Source: Amphritea atlantica (GTDB taxonomy: Bacteria; Pseudomonadota; Gammaproteobacteria; Pseudomonadales; Balneatricaceae). Taken from it: 64,000 bases of DNA. Below the pieces are notes generated by a model, which was not told where the DNA came from, ran no database searches, and saw nothing but the letters and a program-made list of their open reading frames with translations. Numbering within the stretch: position 1 is the stretch's first letter; the number at the start of each line of letters is the position of its first letter. Location of the stretch: positions 1,355,001-1,419,000 of the forward strand of contig CP073344.1 of NCBI GenBank assembly GCA_024397875.1, written 5' to 3'. The position numbers and the translations under genes are program-made. Below, one piece after another: positions 17,149 to 26,119 of the stretch.

Positions 17149-17622
17149 CTATCGAGACAGATCATTCTCAATGCGGGTTAATGCTTCAATCTGTTGCTTG
17201 AGCTTATCGCGTTCGGCGGCAAGTGCTTTGCGCTCAAGGTCTACAGTATTCAGAGCGCGCTGTAACGTCATAACAGCTTGTGTGTACTGATAGCGCACCC
17301 GCAGGTATTGTTCTGCATCACATTGGGGTGTTTTATCCAGATCAAACTGTTCAAACAGCTCTATGGATCGCTTTAACTGGGCGGTTGTATTTTCGGGTTG
17401 GCTGAGAAGCATTGCCTGGATGATTATTTGATTGTCATCTTCTGCTTGCTTCAGCATAGCCACTTTTTCCTCTGGTCGGGATTGCTGATATTGCTGCTCC
17501 AGCTTCACCCATTCACCCATATCTCCAGTAATACAGGTAAAGTCATTGGCAGGCAGTAACTGCGTCATCTGGCAGCCGCTGAGGGTGATAACTGTAAATA
17601 CTGCTAACAGCGCTTTACTCAT
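17149..17622 (-). CDS. qseG: QseG-like outer-membrane lipoprotein of the GlrKR system
   Basis: 157 residues. A lipobox LSGC near residue 16 (VITLSGCQMTQ) marks a lipoprotein, and the C-terminal third is a strong coiled coil (LERKALAAERDKLKQQIEAL). Its position between glrK and glrR, with an 8-base overlap with glrK, is the established location of QseG. QseG binds GlrK/QseE and modulates it. Sequence similarity is low in this family, so the name rests mostly on synteny plus architecture. Confidence 0.78.
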   Translation of the reverse strand: MSKALLAVFTVITLSGCQMTQLLPANDFTCITGDMGEWVKLEQQYQQSRPEEKVAMLKQAEDDNQIIIQAMLLSQPENTTAQLKRSIELFEQFDLDKTPQCDAEQYLRVRYQYTQAVMTLQRALNTVDLERKALAAERDKLKQQIEALTRIENDLSR

Positions 17623-19036
17623 CTGAGACGTGTCCTTGATTCGGTATACTGATCATAAAACTAACATAACCATCCCGATTGTTGTGAAGTTCAAGATTAC
17701 CTCCCATTGCTCTAATCGCTTCCCGGGCAATACTCAGACCGATACCGGACCCTTTTACTGACCCTTGGCGTTTATTTACGCCCTGGTAGAAGGGGTCAAA
17801 TAGCTGATCAAGGTCAGTCACTGGTATCTCGGGCCCGGTGTTGCCGATCTCTATTCTCAGGTTTTCATTTTCTGTCGCCAGGGTTATCTTCAGCAGGCCG
17901 TGTTCGCTGCCGTAAACCGACGCATTAGATATCAGGTTACTCAGTGCCCGCTGTAATAATCCCTTTTCGATTGCCCATGTGTAGTCCTGTTTAGGTAGTT
18001 TTACCTCGATCTCTTTCTGTTTCAGCAGCAACTGATGAGAAGCCAGCGATTCCTTGATGACCGGCAGGATAGATTGAGCTTGCAGATCATGCTCGCCTCC
18101 ATGCTGTAACCGGTTGTAATCAAGTAACTGCTCAATCAATGATTGCAGCGAAAGGCTGTTTTCCTGCATCAGGTTGATGATTTCTCTTTGACTCTCGGTC
18201 AGGGGGCCGGCAAGCTCCTCGGCCAGTAGGTCGGTCCCTTCTCTTAGTGTCGTCAGCGGTGTTTTTAGTTCATGAGACATATGCCGTAAAAACGCTTGTT
18301 TCTCCTGTTCAAGCAGCTGGAGATGGGTTTCCAGCCATTCCAATTGCTGGTTAAGAGCAAGAAACTCCTTAGGTCCACTGAAGGGCTCTGACATATCCAA
18401 CTGGCCATGTCCCAATGCTTTTATTCGCAGCATGAGCTGTTTGACCGGTTGAGTTATCCGGATACTGAAAAACAGGATCAGGATAGTAGACAACGTGATC
18501 AGTAGTCCCGCCTGGAGCCAGAGCAGATTTTGCTGCTCTTCTGCTTTAGCATTGAGAAACTCCAGCCGTTGGTCGAGTTTTTTGCGTGTGTCGTCATAGA
18601 GTGTCTGAGTCAGAGGGACCAGCTCAGTAACTTTTTCGCCGGTGGCTTTATCCAGTGGCGACTCTTCAAGCTGTGCGATCAGTGCAAAAATTGTTTCTAT
18701 ATTACCAGAATCGATCAGAAAGCTGTGTAGCTGTAGAAGTTCTTTATACTCAGAGAGCTGGAAACGGAAACGCTCTTCAATTTCGATCTTTTGGAGTACG
18801 TCATACTGTCGCGCAGAGCGGACAAGATCACCCGACAGTTCTCTCAGATGCTGGCTACGGCTAAAAAAGTCCAGGGCTTCTTTGGCGTGCTCGCGCCCCT
18901 GGCGCGATAGAGTCACCATAGAGTCTGTTGCCTGGTAGATGAGAATTCCAAGCGGCGCAACTACCAAAAAAAACGCCAGAACCACCAGTTGCATCAATGA
19001 TCGGGTCTGCAGCGAGGAAACCTTCTCAGTATTCAA
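17615..19036 (-). CDS. glrK: Sensor histidine kinase GlrK (QseE)
   Basis: 473 residues with two membrane helices (about 15-37 and 172-192), a helical periplasmic domain between them, a HAMP linker, then HMSHELKTPLTTL with phospho-acceptor His255, N-box LSNLISNASVYG, and G-box GSGIGLSIAREA. It phosphorylates GlrR. The start is a TTG without a good RBS; an internal ATG at residue 15 would still precede the first helix and is possible. First gene of the operon. Confidence 0.88.
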   Translation of the reverse strand: MNTEKVSSLQTRSLMQLVVLAFFLVVAPLGILIYQATDSMVTLSRQGREHAKEALDFFSRSQHLRELSGDLVRSARQYDVLQKIEIEERFRFQLSEYKELLQLHSFLIDSGNIETIFALIAQLEESPLDKATGEKVTELVPLTQTLYDDTRKKLDQRLEFLNAKAEEQQNLLWLQAGLLITLSTILILFFSIRITQPVKQLMLRIKALGHGQLDMSEPFSGPKEFLALNQQLEWLETHLQLLEQEKQAFLRHMSHELKTPLTTLREGTDLLAEELAGPLTESQREIINLMQENSLSLQSLIEQLLDYNRLQHGGEHDLQAQSILPVIKESLASHQLLLKQKEIEVKLPKQDYTWAIEKGLLQRALSNLISNASVYGSEHGLLKITLATENENLRIEIGNTGPEIPVTDLDQLFDPFYQGVNKRQGSVKGSGIGLSIAREAIRAMGGNLELHNNRDGYVSFMISIPNQGHVSDE

Positions 19037-19076
19037 GTTATTTATAGCGTAACGTTTCCTGAGCTATTGTATGAAA

Positions 19077-19442
19077 TTAGATAATTCTCAGTGCCGTAAG
19101 TGTCAGAATATTCCTCAGTCCTTTGATCTCTTCCTGCAGTGGCTGGATCTCTTGCTGGTTCAGAACCCCGTCATTGTTGATATCCAGCTTGTGAAAACTG
19201 CTTGCCAGTGACGGATGCTGCCGCATCTCTGCCAGTGAAACCTCATTGTCGCGATTCCTGTCCAGAGACTCAAACATAGAGAGTGAACGGGTTCTCTTAA
19301 CAGACGTATTGTCTTCAGGAAGTTCTGAACGGATATGTTCAATAACTTCTGTGTTGGAGAGCCGCTCCAATGATCTTTCAGGTTCAGCATGAACCAGTGT
19401 TGCAGTAAAGGTCATTGATAATAGTACAGTTGCCACACGCAT
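19077..19442 (-). CDS. Exported EF-hand calcium-binding protein
   Basis: About 121 residues with a signal peptide (MRVATVLLSMTFTATLVHA). Two EF-hand loops are visible, DRNRDNEVSLAE and DINNDGVLNQQE, each with acidic or Asn residues at positions 1, 3, 5 and 12, so it should bind two Ca2+ in the periplasm. The start at 19442 has AGGAG 7 bases upstream; an in-frame ATG further upstream spoils the signal peptide. It precedes glrK in the same direction by 40 bases and might affect that sensor, but this is only proximity. Confidence 0.8.
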   Translation of the reverse strand: MRVATVLLSMTFTATLVHAEPERSLERLSNTEVIEHIRSELPEDNTSVKRTRSLSMFESLDRNRDNEVSLAEMRQHPSLASSFHKLDINNDGVLNQQEIQPLQEEIKGLRNILTLTALRII

Positions 19443-19657
19443 CTCGATCTCCTGGAAATTGCTGGTTATCTGTTGATAAGCAATTACCAAGCCGGCTAAC
19501 TAAAAATCATTATAAAACAATAAGTTAGTTTTATTCTGCCACCTATTTAGCTAACTATAGTATGAACTAACTTTGAAATATTGTCTCTTAAAAGAGACTC
19601 TGAAAAGGCTTAAGTTTATAAATTGCATATAAAACAATAGCTTATGTGGTTATGAAT

Positions 19658-20542
19658 TTAAGACAGGGGGTGTTTACTAATAAAGCTATTGCGCTCTGGT
19701 TCCTGTCGAACCGGGTTAGTTAATCGGCCGATCCCTTCAATCTCTATGGTGACCTGGTCGCCGGGTTTCATATAACCTCTTGGTTTCATTTTGACACCCA
19801 CTCCGCTACAGGTTCCTGTGGCGATCACATCCCCGGGTTTAAGGGTGCAGACGGATGACAGTGTGGCGACCAGTTGATAGCAGTCGAAGATCAGGTTACG
19901 GGTGTTGGAGTGTTGGCGCAGTTCATCATTCAACCAGGTTCTCAGCTCCAGATTGTGAGGATCCAGGCTATCTGATGTCACAATCCAGGGGCCCATAGGG
20001 CCGTGGCTGTCAAATGACTTTCCCAGTGTCCAGGTAGGCGATTTGATCTGCCAGTCCCGGACGGAGACATCGTTGACGATGGTGTATCCGGCAATGGCCC
20101 GGGGTGCATCCGCTTCACTAACGTTACGGCAGTATTGCCCTATCACCAGTGCCAGCTCGCCTTCATAATCCAGCTTATCAGAAATGTTGGGCCGGTAGAT
20201 GGGAGCGCCCGGATCGGTGACGCAGCTGGACTGTTTATTGAACAGAGTAGGAAACTCCGGTGTTTCAAGGCCGGTTTCTGCAACATGGTCAGCATAGTTG
20301 AGACCCACGCCGATAAATTTTTCCGGTTGAGGAATAGGCGCAAGCAGGACGACCTGATCCAGATTCAGGGATTCTTGTATGTTGTTTTCAAGTTGTTCCA
20401 GTCTGGGTTTTAGCTCATCCAGGCGGCACAGCAGGTCGGGCATAGAGTCTGAAAAATCGGCGACCGGTATGGGGATTATCTGTTGCTCTTTAACTATACC
20501 CAGCTGTTCTTTTCCAGAATGAAGAAACCGTGCGAGTTTCAT
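19658..20542 (-). CDS. Fumarylacetoacetate hydrolase family protein
   Basis: 294 residues. The FAH fold C-terminal domain has FIGVGLNYADHVAETG, PTLFNKQSSC, LDYEGELALVIG (metal-binding Glu pair), GYTIVNDVSVRDWQ, KSFDSHGPMGPWIV and GDVIATGTCSGVG. Such enzymes hydrolyse or decarboxylate 2-oxo acids (acylpyruvases, 2-hydroxyhepta-2,4-diene-dioate isomerases). Substrate cannot be fixed from sequence. It stands alone, with an AT-rich 215-base gap to its left that holds no recognised gene. Confidence 0.88.
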   Translation of the reverse strand: MKLARFLHSGKEQLGIVKEQQIIPIPVADFSDSMPDLLCRLDELKPRLEQLENNIQESLNLDQVVLLAPIPQPEKFIGVGLNYADHVAETGLETPEFPTLFNKQSSCVTDPGAPIYRPNISDKLDYEGELALVIGQYCRNVSEADAPRAIAGYTIVNDVSVRDWQIKSPTWTLGKSFDSHGPMGPWIVTSDSLDPHNLELRTWLNDELRQHSNTRNLIFDCYQLVATLSSVCTLKPGDVIATGTCSGVGVKMKPRGYMKPGDQVTIEIEGIGRLTNPVRQEPERNSFISKHPLS

Positions 20543-20683
20543 TAAGCGCTATTCCTGAGTGTCTGAAAGAGATCGTTATTTTAACAGAGTTTAAACCTAT
20601 AGTTCAGTGCCCGTCATGCTTTTAGAGAGAGCCGTTGCAGAGTATGCTAGGGCTCTTTTATTTATCGATGAATTGCTACGCTG

Positions 20684-21949
20684 ATGATCCGAAATACCCT
20701 TTCTATAGCTGTTTTTATGATACTCGCCGGGTGTGCGGTAGAAAAGCCGCAGCCTTTATCGGCGCCGGTTTCGTTACAGTCGCTCGCCGGGGTTATCGTC
20801 GAACGGGCAGGAGATCTGTGGTTTCAGCCTTGTTATGAAAGGCTCTGGTGGCAGGTAGAGGATAATACTCAGCAGCAGGAGCTGACTGGTTACTATCGTC
20901 AGTTTTCCATGCTCAGCAATGAAGAGCTTTATGTTCAGTTGCAGGGGGAGATTAATCCGCAGCAGAGTAATAAACTCCGGGTACACGCTGTCGATACCGT
21001 CGGTGGTACAGCGCAGACCTGTAACTTCCGTCTCGAAGGGCTTCAGTACAGGGCCGCGAGTAGTGATCCTATCTGGGTGGCCGACATCATGGCAGACCAG
21101 GTGATTGTAAAAAGTGTAAATCCTCCCGGTAGTTATCGTTTCCATACGGTAAACGAATCAGAAAAAGCCAATGATCCGTCAAGTCAATTAGCGACTGCAA
21201 CGAATGGTGACGCAGAGGACACTGATCGTTCAGGCGGAGGCTCTGATTCGGCAGTGGTTGCGCTATACCGGGAAACAGCGTCGGCTAAGAGTCCGCTGCA
21301 GATCAAAATTATCCAAACGCGCTGCGTCGATTCCAAAACCGGTACGCTATTACCTTTTACCGCTGAGATGAGTTTATTCGGTCGGCTTTATCAGGGGTGT
21401 GCCAGAAAAGGGCATCCGGTCAGCAGTGAGATAAACGGTTTTTACTGGTATCAGCCTGATGGCGGATCACAGGTGATGTTTAAACTTTCTTCCGGACAGC
21501 GGGTTCAGATGGTGACCCGTGACGCCAGAGGCAAGACAGTGGCGGAGCGTGGCCGCTGGCAATATCTTCAATCGGGTAAGCTGATTTTCAGTATGCGCGA
21601 TGCCGAGCAGCAGGAGTACCTGATGTTATTCACACGGGAGTCTGATGGTCGGCTGGTATTGCAAACCGGCTCTGAGCATCTGGTCAGCTACGGCGCTGCT
21701 TTTAAACTATGGAGGCCATCCGGGTTGAGTGGCGGTCAGTTGCTGACGAACCTTCCAACCGGCGGGAAAGCGCCGCGCTCGTTAACACAATCGCCTGTAG
21801 CCGACGCTGCTTCAGCGGTGCCGCAACTGCAGGCACCATCAGGGATGACAACGTCGGTGCTGGCAGACTCACGGGTTCAGGCCGCGGACATCGATGATGA
21901 GTTGCTGAATGAAATTAACGTTCATGAAGCTGATCAGCCCCGGGATTAA
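20684..21949 (+). CDS. Uncharacterised lipoprotein
   Basis: 421 residues. Lipobox LAGC at residue 17 (VFMILAGCAVEKP). An N-terminal beta-rich domain is followed by a polar linker and a middle segment with paired Cys (TRCVDSKTG ... RLYQGCARKG), as in the COG3650-type membrane-lipoprotein domain. A further NlpE/META-like beta domain follows (MFKLSSGQRVQMVTRDARGK, TGSEHLVSYGAAFKLWRP). The C-terminus is low-complexity. Likely an outer-membrane lipoprotein of unknown role. It converges on the DnaJ-like gene with a 14-base gap. Confidence 0.72.
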   Translation: MIRNTLSIAVFMILAGCAVEKPQPLSAPVSLQSLAGVIVERAGDLWFQPCYERLWWQVEDNTQQQELTGYYRQFSMLSNEELYVQLQGEINPQQSNKLRVHAVDTVGGTAQTCNFRLEGLQYRAASSDPIWVADIMADQVIVKSVNPPGSYRFHTVNESEKANDPSSQLATATNGDAEDTDRSGGGSDSAVVALYRETASAKSPLQIKIIQTRCVDSKTGTLLPFTAEMSLFGRLYQGCARKGHPVSSEINGFYWYQPDGGSQVMFKLSSGQRVQMVTRDARGKTVAERGRWQYLQSGKLIFSMRDAEQQEYLMLFTRESDGRLVLQTGSEHLVSYGAAFKLWRPSGLSGGQLLTNLPTGGKAPRSLTQSPVADAASAVPQLQAPSGMTTSVLADSRVQAADIDDELLNEINVHEADQPRD

Positions 21950-21963
21950 CCGGTAATAAAGGC

Positions 21964-22680
21964 TTATGACAGCTTTTTCAGCAGAAGGTCTTTAGCCTGG
22001 TTTATCTCTGCTGCCAGATAGTCGCTGCCGCCCCGGTCGGGATGCATTTTTTGCATCAGTCGGCGATGCGCCTCAATGACCTGTTTTTTTGATGCTCCAG
22101 GTTCAAGCCCCAGAATCTGATATGCTTTTTCGGTGTCTGAGAGTTCTGAATTACCACTCTCCTGGCCTTTTGTGTCATCTTTGCGCCAGCTATCGCCAAA
22201 CCGCTTATCCAGATAGGTCTCCAGTAAGCGCGCTGACTGCTCATCGGTTTTACGACAGTAGTTCAGCAGTTCGATAAACTCTGATTCACTGAGGCTGGAC
22301 AGTTGTCGTCCTTGCAGGGGGCCTTCAATCACCTCACCCTCGAGAGCGCTGGTGTCATGATCCAGTTGCATCTTCAGGATACGGCTGTTCACTTCAGATG
22401 TATTACCTCTGCCGTGCTGCTTATTCTGGTAATGTTGAAAGAGTTTTGCCACAAATGGCAACAGGGGAATAAGTCGCCGCGCAAACGGCAGTGAAATAGC
22501 CAGCAATGCACCGATCAGATTGAGTTTGCCCGTCACCAGCAGATAGAGGATCGCCGCCGCTAACACCCCTATGAGTAGCATTATGTTGGCTTTGCGCTGA
22601 TCCGCAGGTGATTTGCGGCGCAGCCAGAGAATCCAGCCCAGCACAATTAATCCGAGCAGTATTAGAACGATTGGGTTCAA
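21964..22680 (-). CDS. Membrane-anchored J-domain protein
   Basis: 238 residues. Two N-terminal membrane segments ([34 protein letters not shown]) precede a cytoplasmic linker and a C-terminal J domain with the HPD motif in [14 protein letters not shown]. Placing the J domain last after a membrane anchor recalls mitochondrial Pam18/Tim14. It probably recruits DnaK to the membrane. The start is TTG at 22680 with AAGGA 8 bases upstream. It follows the VWA gene by 14 bases and the two are probably cotranscribed. Confidence 0.85.
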   Translation of the reverse strand: MNPIVLILLGLIVLGWILWLRRKSPADQRKANIMLLIGVLAAAILYLLVTGKLNLIGALLAISLPFARRLIPLLPFVAKLFQHYQNKQHGRGNTSEVNSRILKMQLDHDTSALEGEVIEGPLQGRQLSSLSESEFIELLNYCRKTDEQSARLLETYLDKRFGDSWRKDDTKGQESGNSELSDTEKAYQILGLEPGASKKQVIEAHRRLMQKMHPDRGGSDYLAAEINQAKDLLLKKLS

Positions 22681-22694
22681 GAGGTTGATCCTTA

Positions 22695-23393
22695 CTATTT
22701 AAGCTGATGGGTGAGTTTCAGAATATCCGGATTCCCCTTTTTTGCATATTCGAGCAGCGCCCGCCGCCCTCCGGTTGCATATACAGCCACCGCACTGAGT
22801 AAGGCTTTCAGGGTGGCAGCGCTGCTATTATCGAAACGGCAATAGGCCCCGCCCGATAGTTTGGCCATCTGTTTGAATGCATGGGCGGCGGTAATGTCAT
22901 GTCCCTCCTGAAAAATAAACAGAGGAGTCGAGTGGATCCCCAGCTTGCCTGCCAACTGACAGAGAAAATCAACGGGCTCTTCAACACAATCACCGATAAA
23001 TATGATTGCCTGAACCGGGTGTTGCCGGGTTTGTTTCAGGCTGTGTTCCAGCAGGCGGGCTATCTGGGTATGCCCGCCGAGACACTTAACGCTATTCATA
23101 CGGTTCAGCAGGCTGTTGGTATCCTGCAGCCATTCGCTGGCACTGAACTGGTTCAGACCGCCATAGTGGCAGAGCTGTACGGAAAGTTTTCCCAGCTCCC
23201 GGGTTTGCAAAAACATTTCGCTTTGAAGGTGGCAGGCATGATCCCAGGTTCTTTCACGGCTTGCGGTAGCATCCAGAGAAAAGATCAGCCGGGCGTCACC
23301 AGGGGCAGGTGCAGTGAGTTGCTGTGCCTGTTTCAGGAATTCTTCGATCTCCTGATTACTGGATACCGTACTGACGGGGTGTTTATCTCTCAT
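22695..23393 (-). CDS. VWA-domain protein
   Basis: 232 residues, essentially one von Willebrand A domain. MIDAS residues: DATAS (DxTxS) in [14 protein letters not shown], a Thr in [15 protein letters not shown], and Asp in [10 protein letters not shown]. No signal peptide, so cytoplasmic. The C-terminal tail ([20 protein letters not shown]) is conserved-looking. VWA proteins often scaffold chaperones or AAA machines, and its partner gene here encodes a membrane J-domain protein. The exact function is unknown. Confidence 0.78.
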   Translation of the reverse strand: MRDKHPVSTVSSNQEIEEFLKQAQQLTAPAPGDARLIFSLDATASRERTWDHACHLQSEMFLQTRELGKLSVQLCHYGGLNQFSASEWLQDTNSLLNRMNSVKCLGGHTQIARLLEHSLKQTRQHPVQAIIFIGDCVEEPVDFLCQLAGKLGIHSTPLFIFQEGHDITAAHAFKQMAKLSGGAYCRFDNSSAATLKALLSAVAVYATGGRRALLEYAKKGNPDILKLTHQLK

Positions 23394-23454
23394 ATAGTTT
23401 CAGACCTGATGTTTTTTTGTTAGAACCGAGGTGGCTTCTTTTCAAAGTCTGGCA

Positions 23455-23480
23455 GAAAAAAAGGGGCCTTGCAGCCCCTT
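23455..23480 (-). terminator. Rho-independent terminator of the olsF-like gene
   Basis: AAGGGGC at 23461-23467 pairs with GCCCCTT at 23474-23480 around a 6-base loop. On the minus strand the hairpin is followed by a T-run. It lies 23 bases beyond the stop of the acyltransferase gene. Confidence 0.9.
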
Positions 23481-23502
23481 GTTGTATCGAAAACTAAATT
23501 GC

Positions 23503-25218
23503 TTAGTTCAATAGGCCGATATAGCGGGCCCGTTTTTTCGCTTTCAGGTAGTTCATATCCACCAGAACCAGTCCATCAACACAGAAGTTAAAGTCAGCAT
23601 CTACGCCGAAATCAAGGAAGCGAACCCCTCCCTCTTCACAGACATCAGCATACTGCTTGTACAGGGTGGGCACAGCGCAGTTGAGAAAATCCATCTGCTG
23701 CTTCAATATTTTGAAATCCTCTTTATAGTCGGAACCACAAAACAGTTGTTGCAGATCTGTGATGGTCTCTGGTTTAAGAGCATAGGGAGTGAATGATTTT
23801 CCCAGTTCATCTCTGTCCGGGAAGTAGAGTCGGTAAAAATAGACCAGCAGGTCCTTAGCGTGTTGTGGATAGCTATTGCTCAGGCTTACCGGACCGAACA
23901 TATAGCGGACTTCCGGATGACGTTTAAGGTAGGCGCCAATGCCATACCAGAGATAATCAAGGCTGCGCTTGCCCCAGTATTTTGGTTGCACAAAACTGCG
24001 GCCCAGTTCGATTCCCTGTTCAAAAAATTGTTGCATCGCCGGGCTGTAATTGAACAGTGTCGAGCTGTATAGCTGATCATCTTCGTTGTTATTCATCTTC
24101 CAGGCTTCCGCCAGACGGTAGGCACCGACGATCTCCAGCTCCTCCTCATCCCAGAGAATCAGGTGGCGATAGTGAGAGTCATAGCGATCGAGATCGAGCT
24201 TTTCACCGGTACCTTCACCCACGCAGCGGAATGAGACCTCCCGAAGCCGGCCAACTTCACGCATCACTGCAGAATCTGCCTGATAGTCAAACAGGTAGAT
24301 TCGCTTACCATCGGCGGTTTCCCCCAGCAGTTCTGACTTCTTGAGCTCTTGTTTCAGTGCTTTTCGATCCTGAGGGCGGGCAATGGTTTTCTCAGTTTTG
24401 AATAGCGGGTTTTTGTCTCTGGCCAGGCGATACAGGTGTTTGCGTACCATCTTGCATTTTTCAGGCCCTGAAACCGGTAGTTTATCCAGCTGGCTATAGG
24501 GTATCGGTTCACCGATTTTAAACTTCAGGTTCATGGAATGTTTATTAAACATCTCCCGGGGCAGTAACAGTGCTGCCAGTGTACGGTTGATGCCGGAGAT
24601 GGTGTAGAACAGAGAGGAGTTTTTCCCGCCAATGAAAACTGGCAGGATCGGGCTGTTAGTTTTTTTGGCAAAGTGCAGGAAGCCCTGATTCCAGTTACTG
24701 TCTTTGATGCCGGTTGCACCGGCCCGGGAAACCTCACCTGCGGGGAAGACGATGACCGCTTCTTCGTTATGTAGCGCGTTATTGATATTGGCAATATCCT
24801 GCTTGCGGGTCGCCCGGTTCAGGTTATCAACGGGTAGCAGCAAAGGGCTCAGCTGTGAAAAGGATGACAGCATGTCGTTGGCAACAATGCGTACATCCTT
24901 ACGGATCTCGCCAATCATTTTTAGCAGTGCCAGACCATCAAGAGCGCCCAGAGGATGATTCGCGATGATCAGAACCCGGCCGCTGGAGGGGATGTTCATC
25001 AGGTCTTTATTGGACAGGCTGTAAGTGAAATTGAAGTAGTCCAGCACCTGATCAATAAACTCAAACCCCTGGTAGTTATTGTTATCCTCAAGAAATGCGT
25101 TGACCTCCTGCTCATGAAACAAACGACGCAGCATAAATAGCGCTGTGTTTCGGATGATCGATGGCTTAGAGGCAAAAGTGGGGTATTTTTCGGTGATGAC
25201 CTGTTCGACGTTGACCAC
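23503..25218 (-). CDS. olsF: Bifunctional acyltransferase, OlsF-like ornithine lipid synthase
   Basis: 571 residues in two domains. The N-terminal half is a PlsC-type glycerolipid acyltransferase with ANHPLGALDG (catalytic His88 and Asp94) and VIVFPAGEVSRAGATG. The C-terminal half is an OlsB-like GNAT (VGRLREVSFRCVGEGTG, HLILWDEEELEIVGAYRLAE, ELGRSFVQPKYWGKRSLDYL). This order is that of OlsF, which N- and O-acylates ornithine to make the phosphate-free membrane lipid used under phosphate stress. A haemolysin-like acyltransferase of unknown substrate is the alternative. GTG start with AAAGG upstream, own terminator. Confidence 0.8.
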   Translation of the reverse strand: MVNVEQVITEKYPTFASKPSIIRNTALFMLRRLFHEQEVNAFLEDNNNYQGFEFIDQVLDYFNFTYSLSNKDLMNIPSSGRVLIIANHPLGALDGLALLKMIGEIRKDVRIVANDMLSSFSQLSPLLLPVDNLNRATRKQDIANINNALHNEEAVIVFPAGEVSRAGATGIKDSNWNQGFLHFAKKTNSPILPVFIGGKNSSLFYTISGINRTLAALLLPREMFNKHSMNLKFKIGEPIPYSQLDKLPVSGPEKCKMVRKHLYRLARDKNPLFKTEKTIARPQDRKALKQELKKSELLGETADGKRIYLFDYQADSAVMREVGRLREVSFRCVGEGTGEKLDLDRYDSHYRHLILWDEEELEIVGAYRLAEAWKMNNNEDDQLYSSTLFNYSPAMQQFFEQGIELGRSFVQPKYWGKRSLDYLWYGIGAYLKRHPEVRYMFGPVSLSNSYPQHAKDLLVYFYRLYFPDRDELGKSFTPYALKPETITDLQQLFCGSDYKEDFKILKQQMDFLNCAVPTLYKQYADVCEEGGVRFLDFGVDADFNFCVDGLVLVDMNYLKAKKRARYIGLLN

Positions 25219-25338
25219 TGTGTCTGACCTTTCCTGTTACTGTTCACATGTTGAATTTATGTGATTTTAATGACAGTAGGTTGGCAGAAAGGTGACGATC
25301 TGGTTACAGGTGCTTTTGTGTGTGAGTAGAAGGAGAGA

Positions 25339-25527
25339 TCAATCTAATTCAAGTGAATCTTTCCAGGGATCTTTATCCTCTTTGCGTCGGCCATGGTTTT
25401 TACGCCGGCACGTTTCAAAACGAATCATGTCCCTGCGATCTTTCCTTTTGCGACGATCAGTACCCGATCGTTTCTCAGTATATAGCTCATCATGCTCAGA
25501 TTTTTGTGTGGTCTGGTCTGTGTCCAT
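25339..25527 (-). CDS. Small highly charged protein
   Basis: 62 residues, more than half charged. Two Arg-rich stretches (KRSGTDRRKRKDRRDM; CRRKNHGRRKEDKDPWKDS) recall short conserved proteins seen beside lipid and stress genes in marine gammaproteobacteria. No membrane helix or signal. RBS is weak. It may bind nucleic acid or acidic lipid; function unknown. It lies about 120 bases upstream of the OlsF-like gene on the same strand. Confidence 0.6.
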   Translation of the reverse strand: MDTDQTTQKSEHDELYTEKRSGTDRRKRKDRRDMIRFETCRRKNHGRRKEDKDPWKDSLELD

Positions 25528-25756
25528 ATGAATCTGCTCTGCTAAATGTACTCTGCTAAAGAGTGAACCGGTTATATATGAGTTTTATCTTAGAGGTGTT
25601 TTTATGTTTTTTCGAGAACTAGCTGACCAGAATGGGGATTAGTGTTATTCAGATTGATCTTTTTAGGTTTTCAGCTTGACGCTAAACACTATAATCTTCT
25701 AAGTTAGCGGTTAGGAATTTTAAGGTTCAAGTGCATCTAAGGGAATAGGCGTTTTT

Positions 25757-26044
25757 ATGGAAAGTCTGAACACGACATTTGCCCGTCGGCTTCTTATCTC
25801 TCATCTTATTACCACTGTTGAGCGTCCCAGCGTACCTGTTTTAATGGCGAAAACAGGCTGGCCGCGTCGTACCATTCAGGATGTGATCAAAGCGATTCCC
25901 GGTATGGGGGTTAACATCTATTTCAAACAGGACGGCCGGCGTAATAACGATGGCTATTATGTTATCGATCACTGGGGGGCGATCAATCCCGACTGGTTGC
26001 GTCAGAATATTGATGATGTGAAGAGTACGCTGGAATTCAATTAA
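25757..26044 (+). CDS. Small winged-helix protein
   Basis: 95 residues. The body is a winged helix: ARRLLISHLITTVERPSVPV, then MAKTGWPRRTIQDVIKAIPG as the recognition helix, and a wing with VNIYFKQDGRRNNDGYYVI. No other domain. It probably binds DNA. Its stop codon abuts the LexA box of dinB, so it lies just upstream of an SOS-controlled gene in the same direction. Target unknown. Confidence 0.75.
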   Translation: MESLNTTFARRLLISHLITTVERPSVPVLMAKTGWPRRTIQDVIKAIPGMGVNIYFKQDGRRNNDGYYVIDHWGAINPDWLRQNIDDVKSTLEFN

Positions 26045-26060
26045 CTGTTTTTTTATACAG
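26045..26060. promoter_or_regulatory. LexA (SOS) box upstream of dinB
   Basis: CTGTTTTTTTATACAG has the full CTGT-N8-ACAG frame of the gammaproteobacterial LexA operator with an AT-only centre. It ends 59 bases before the dinB start and begins at the base after the wHTH stop codon. Confidence 0.88.
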
Positions 26061-26119
26061 TATTTCGTAGTAGGCTTAGAATAAACGCAATCACCCTCAG
26101 CGTTAATCCGGGCCTGGCA

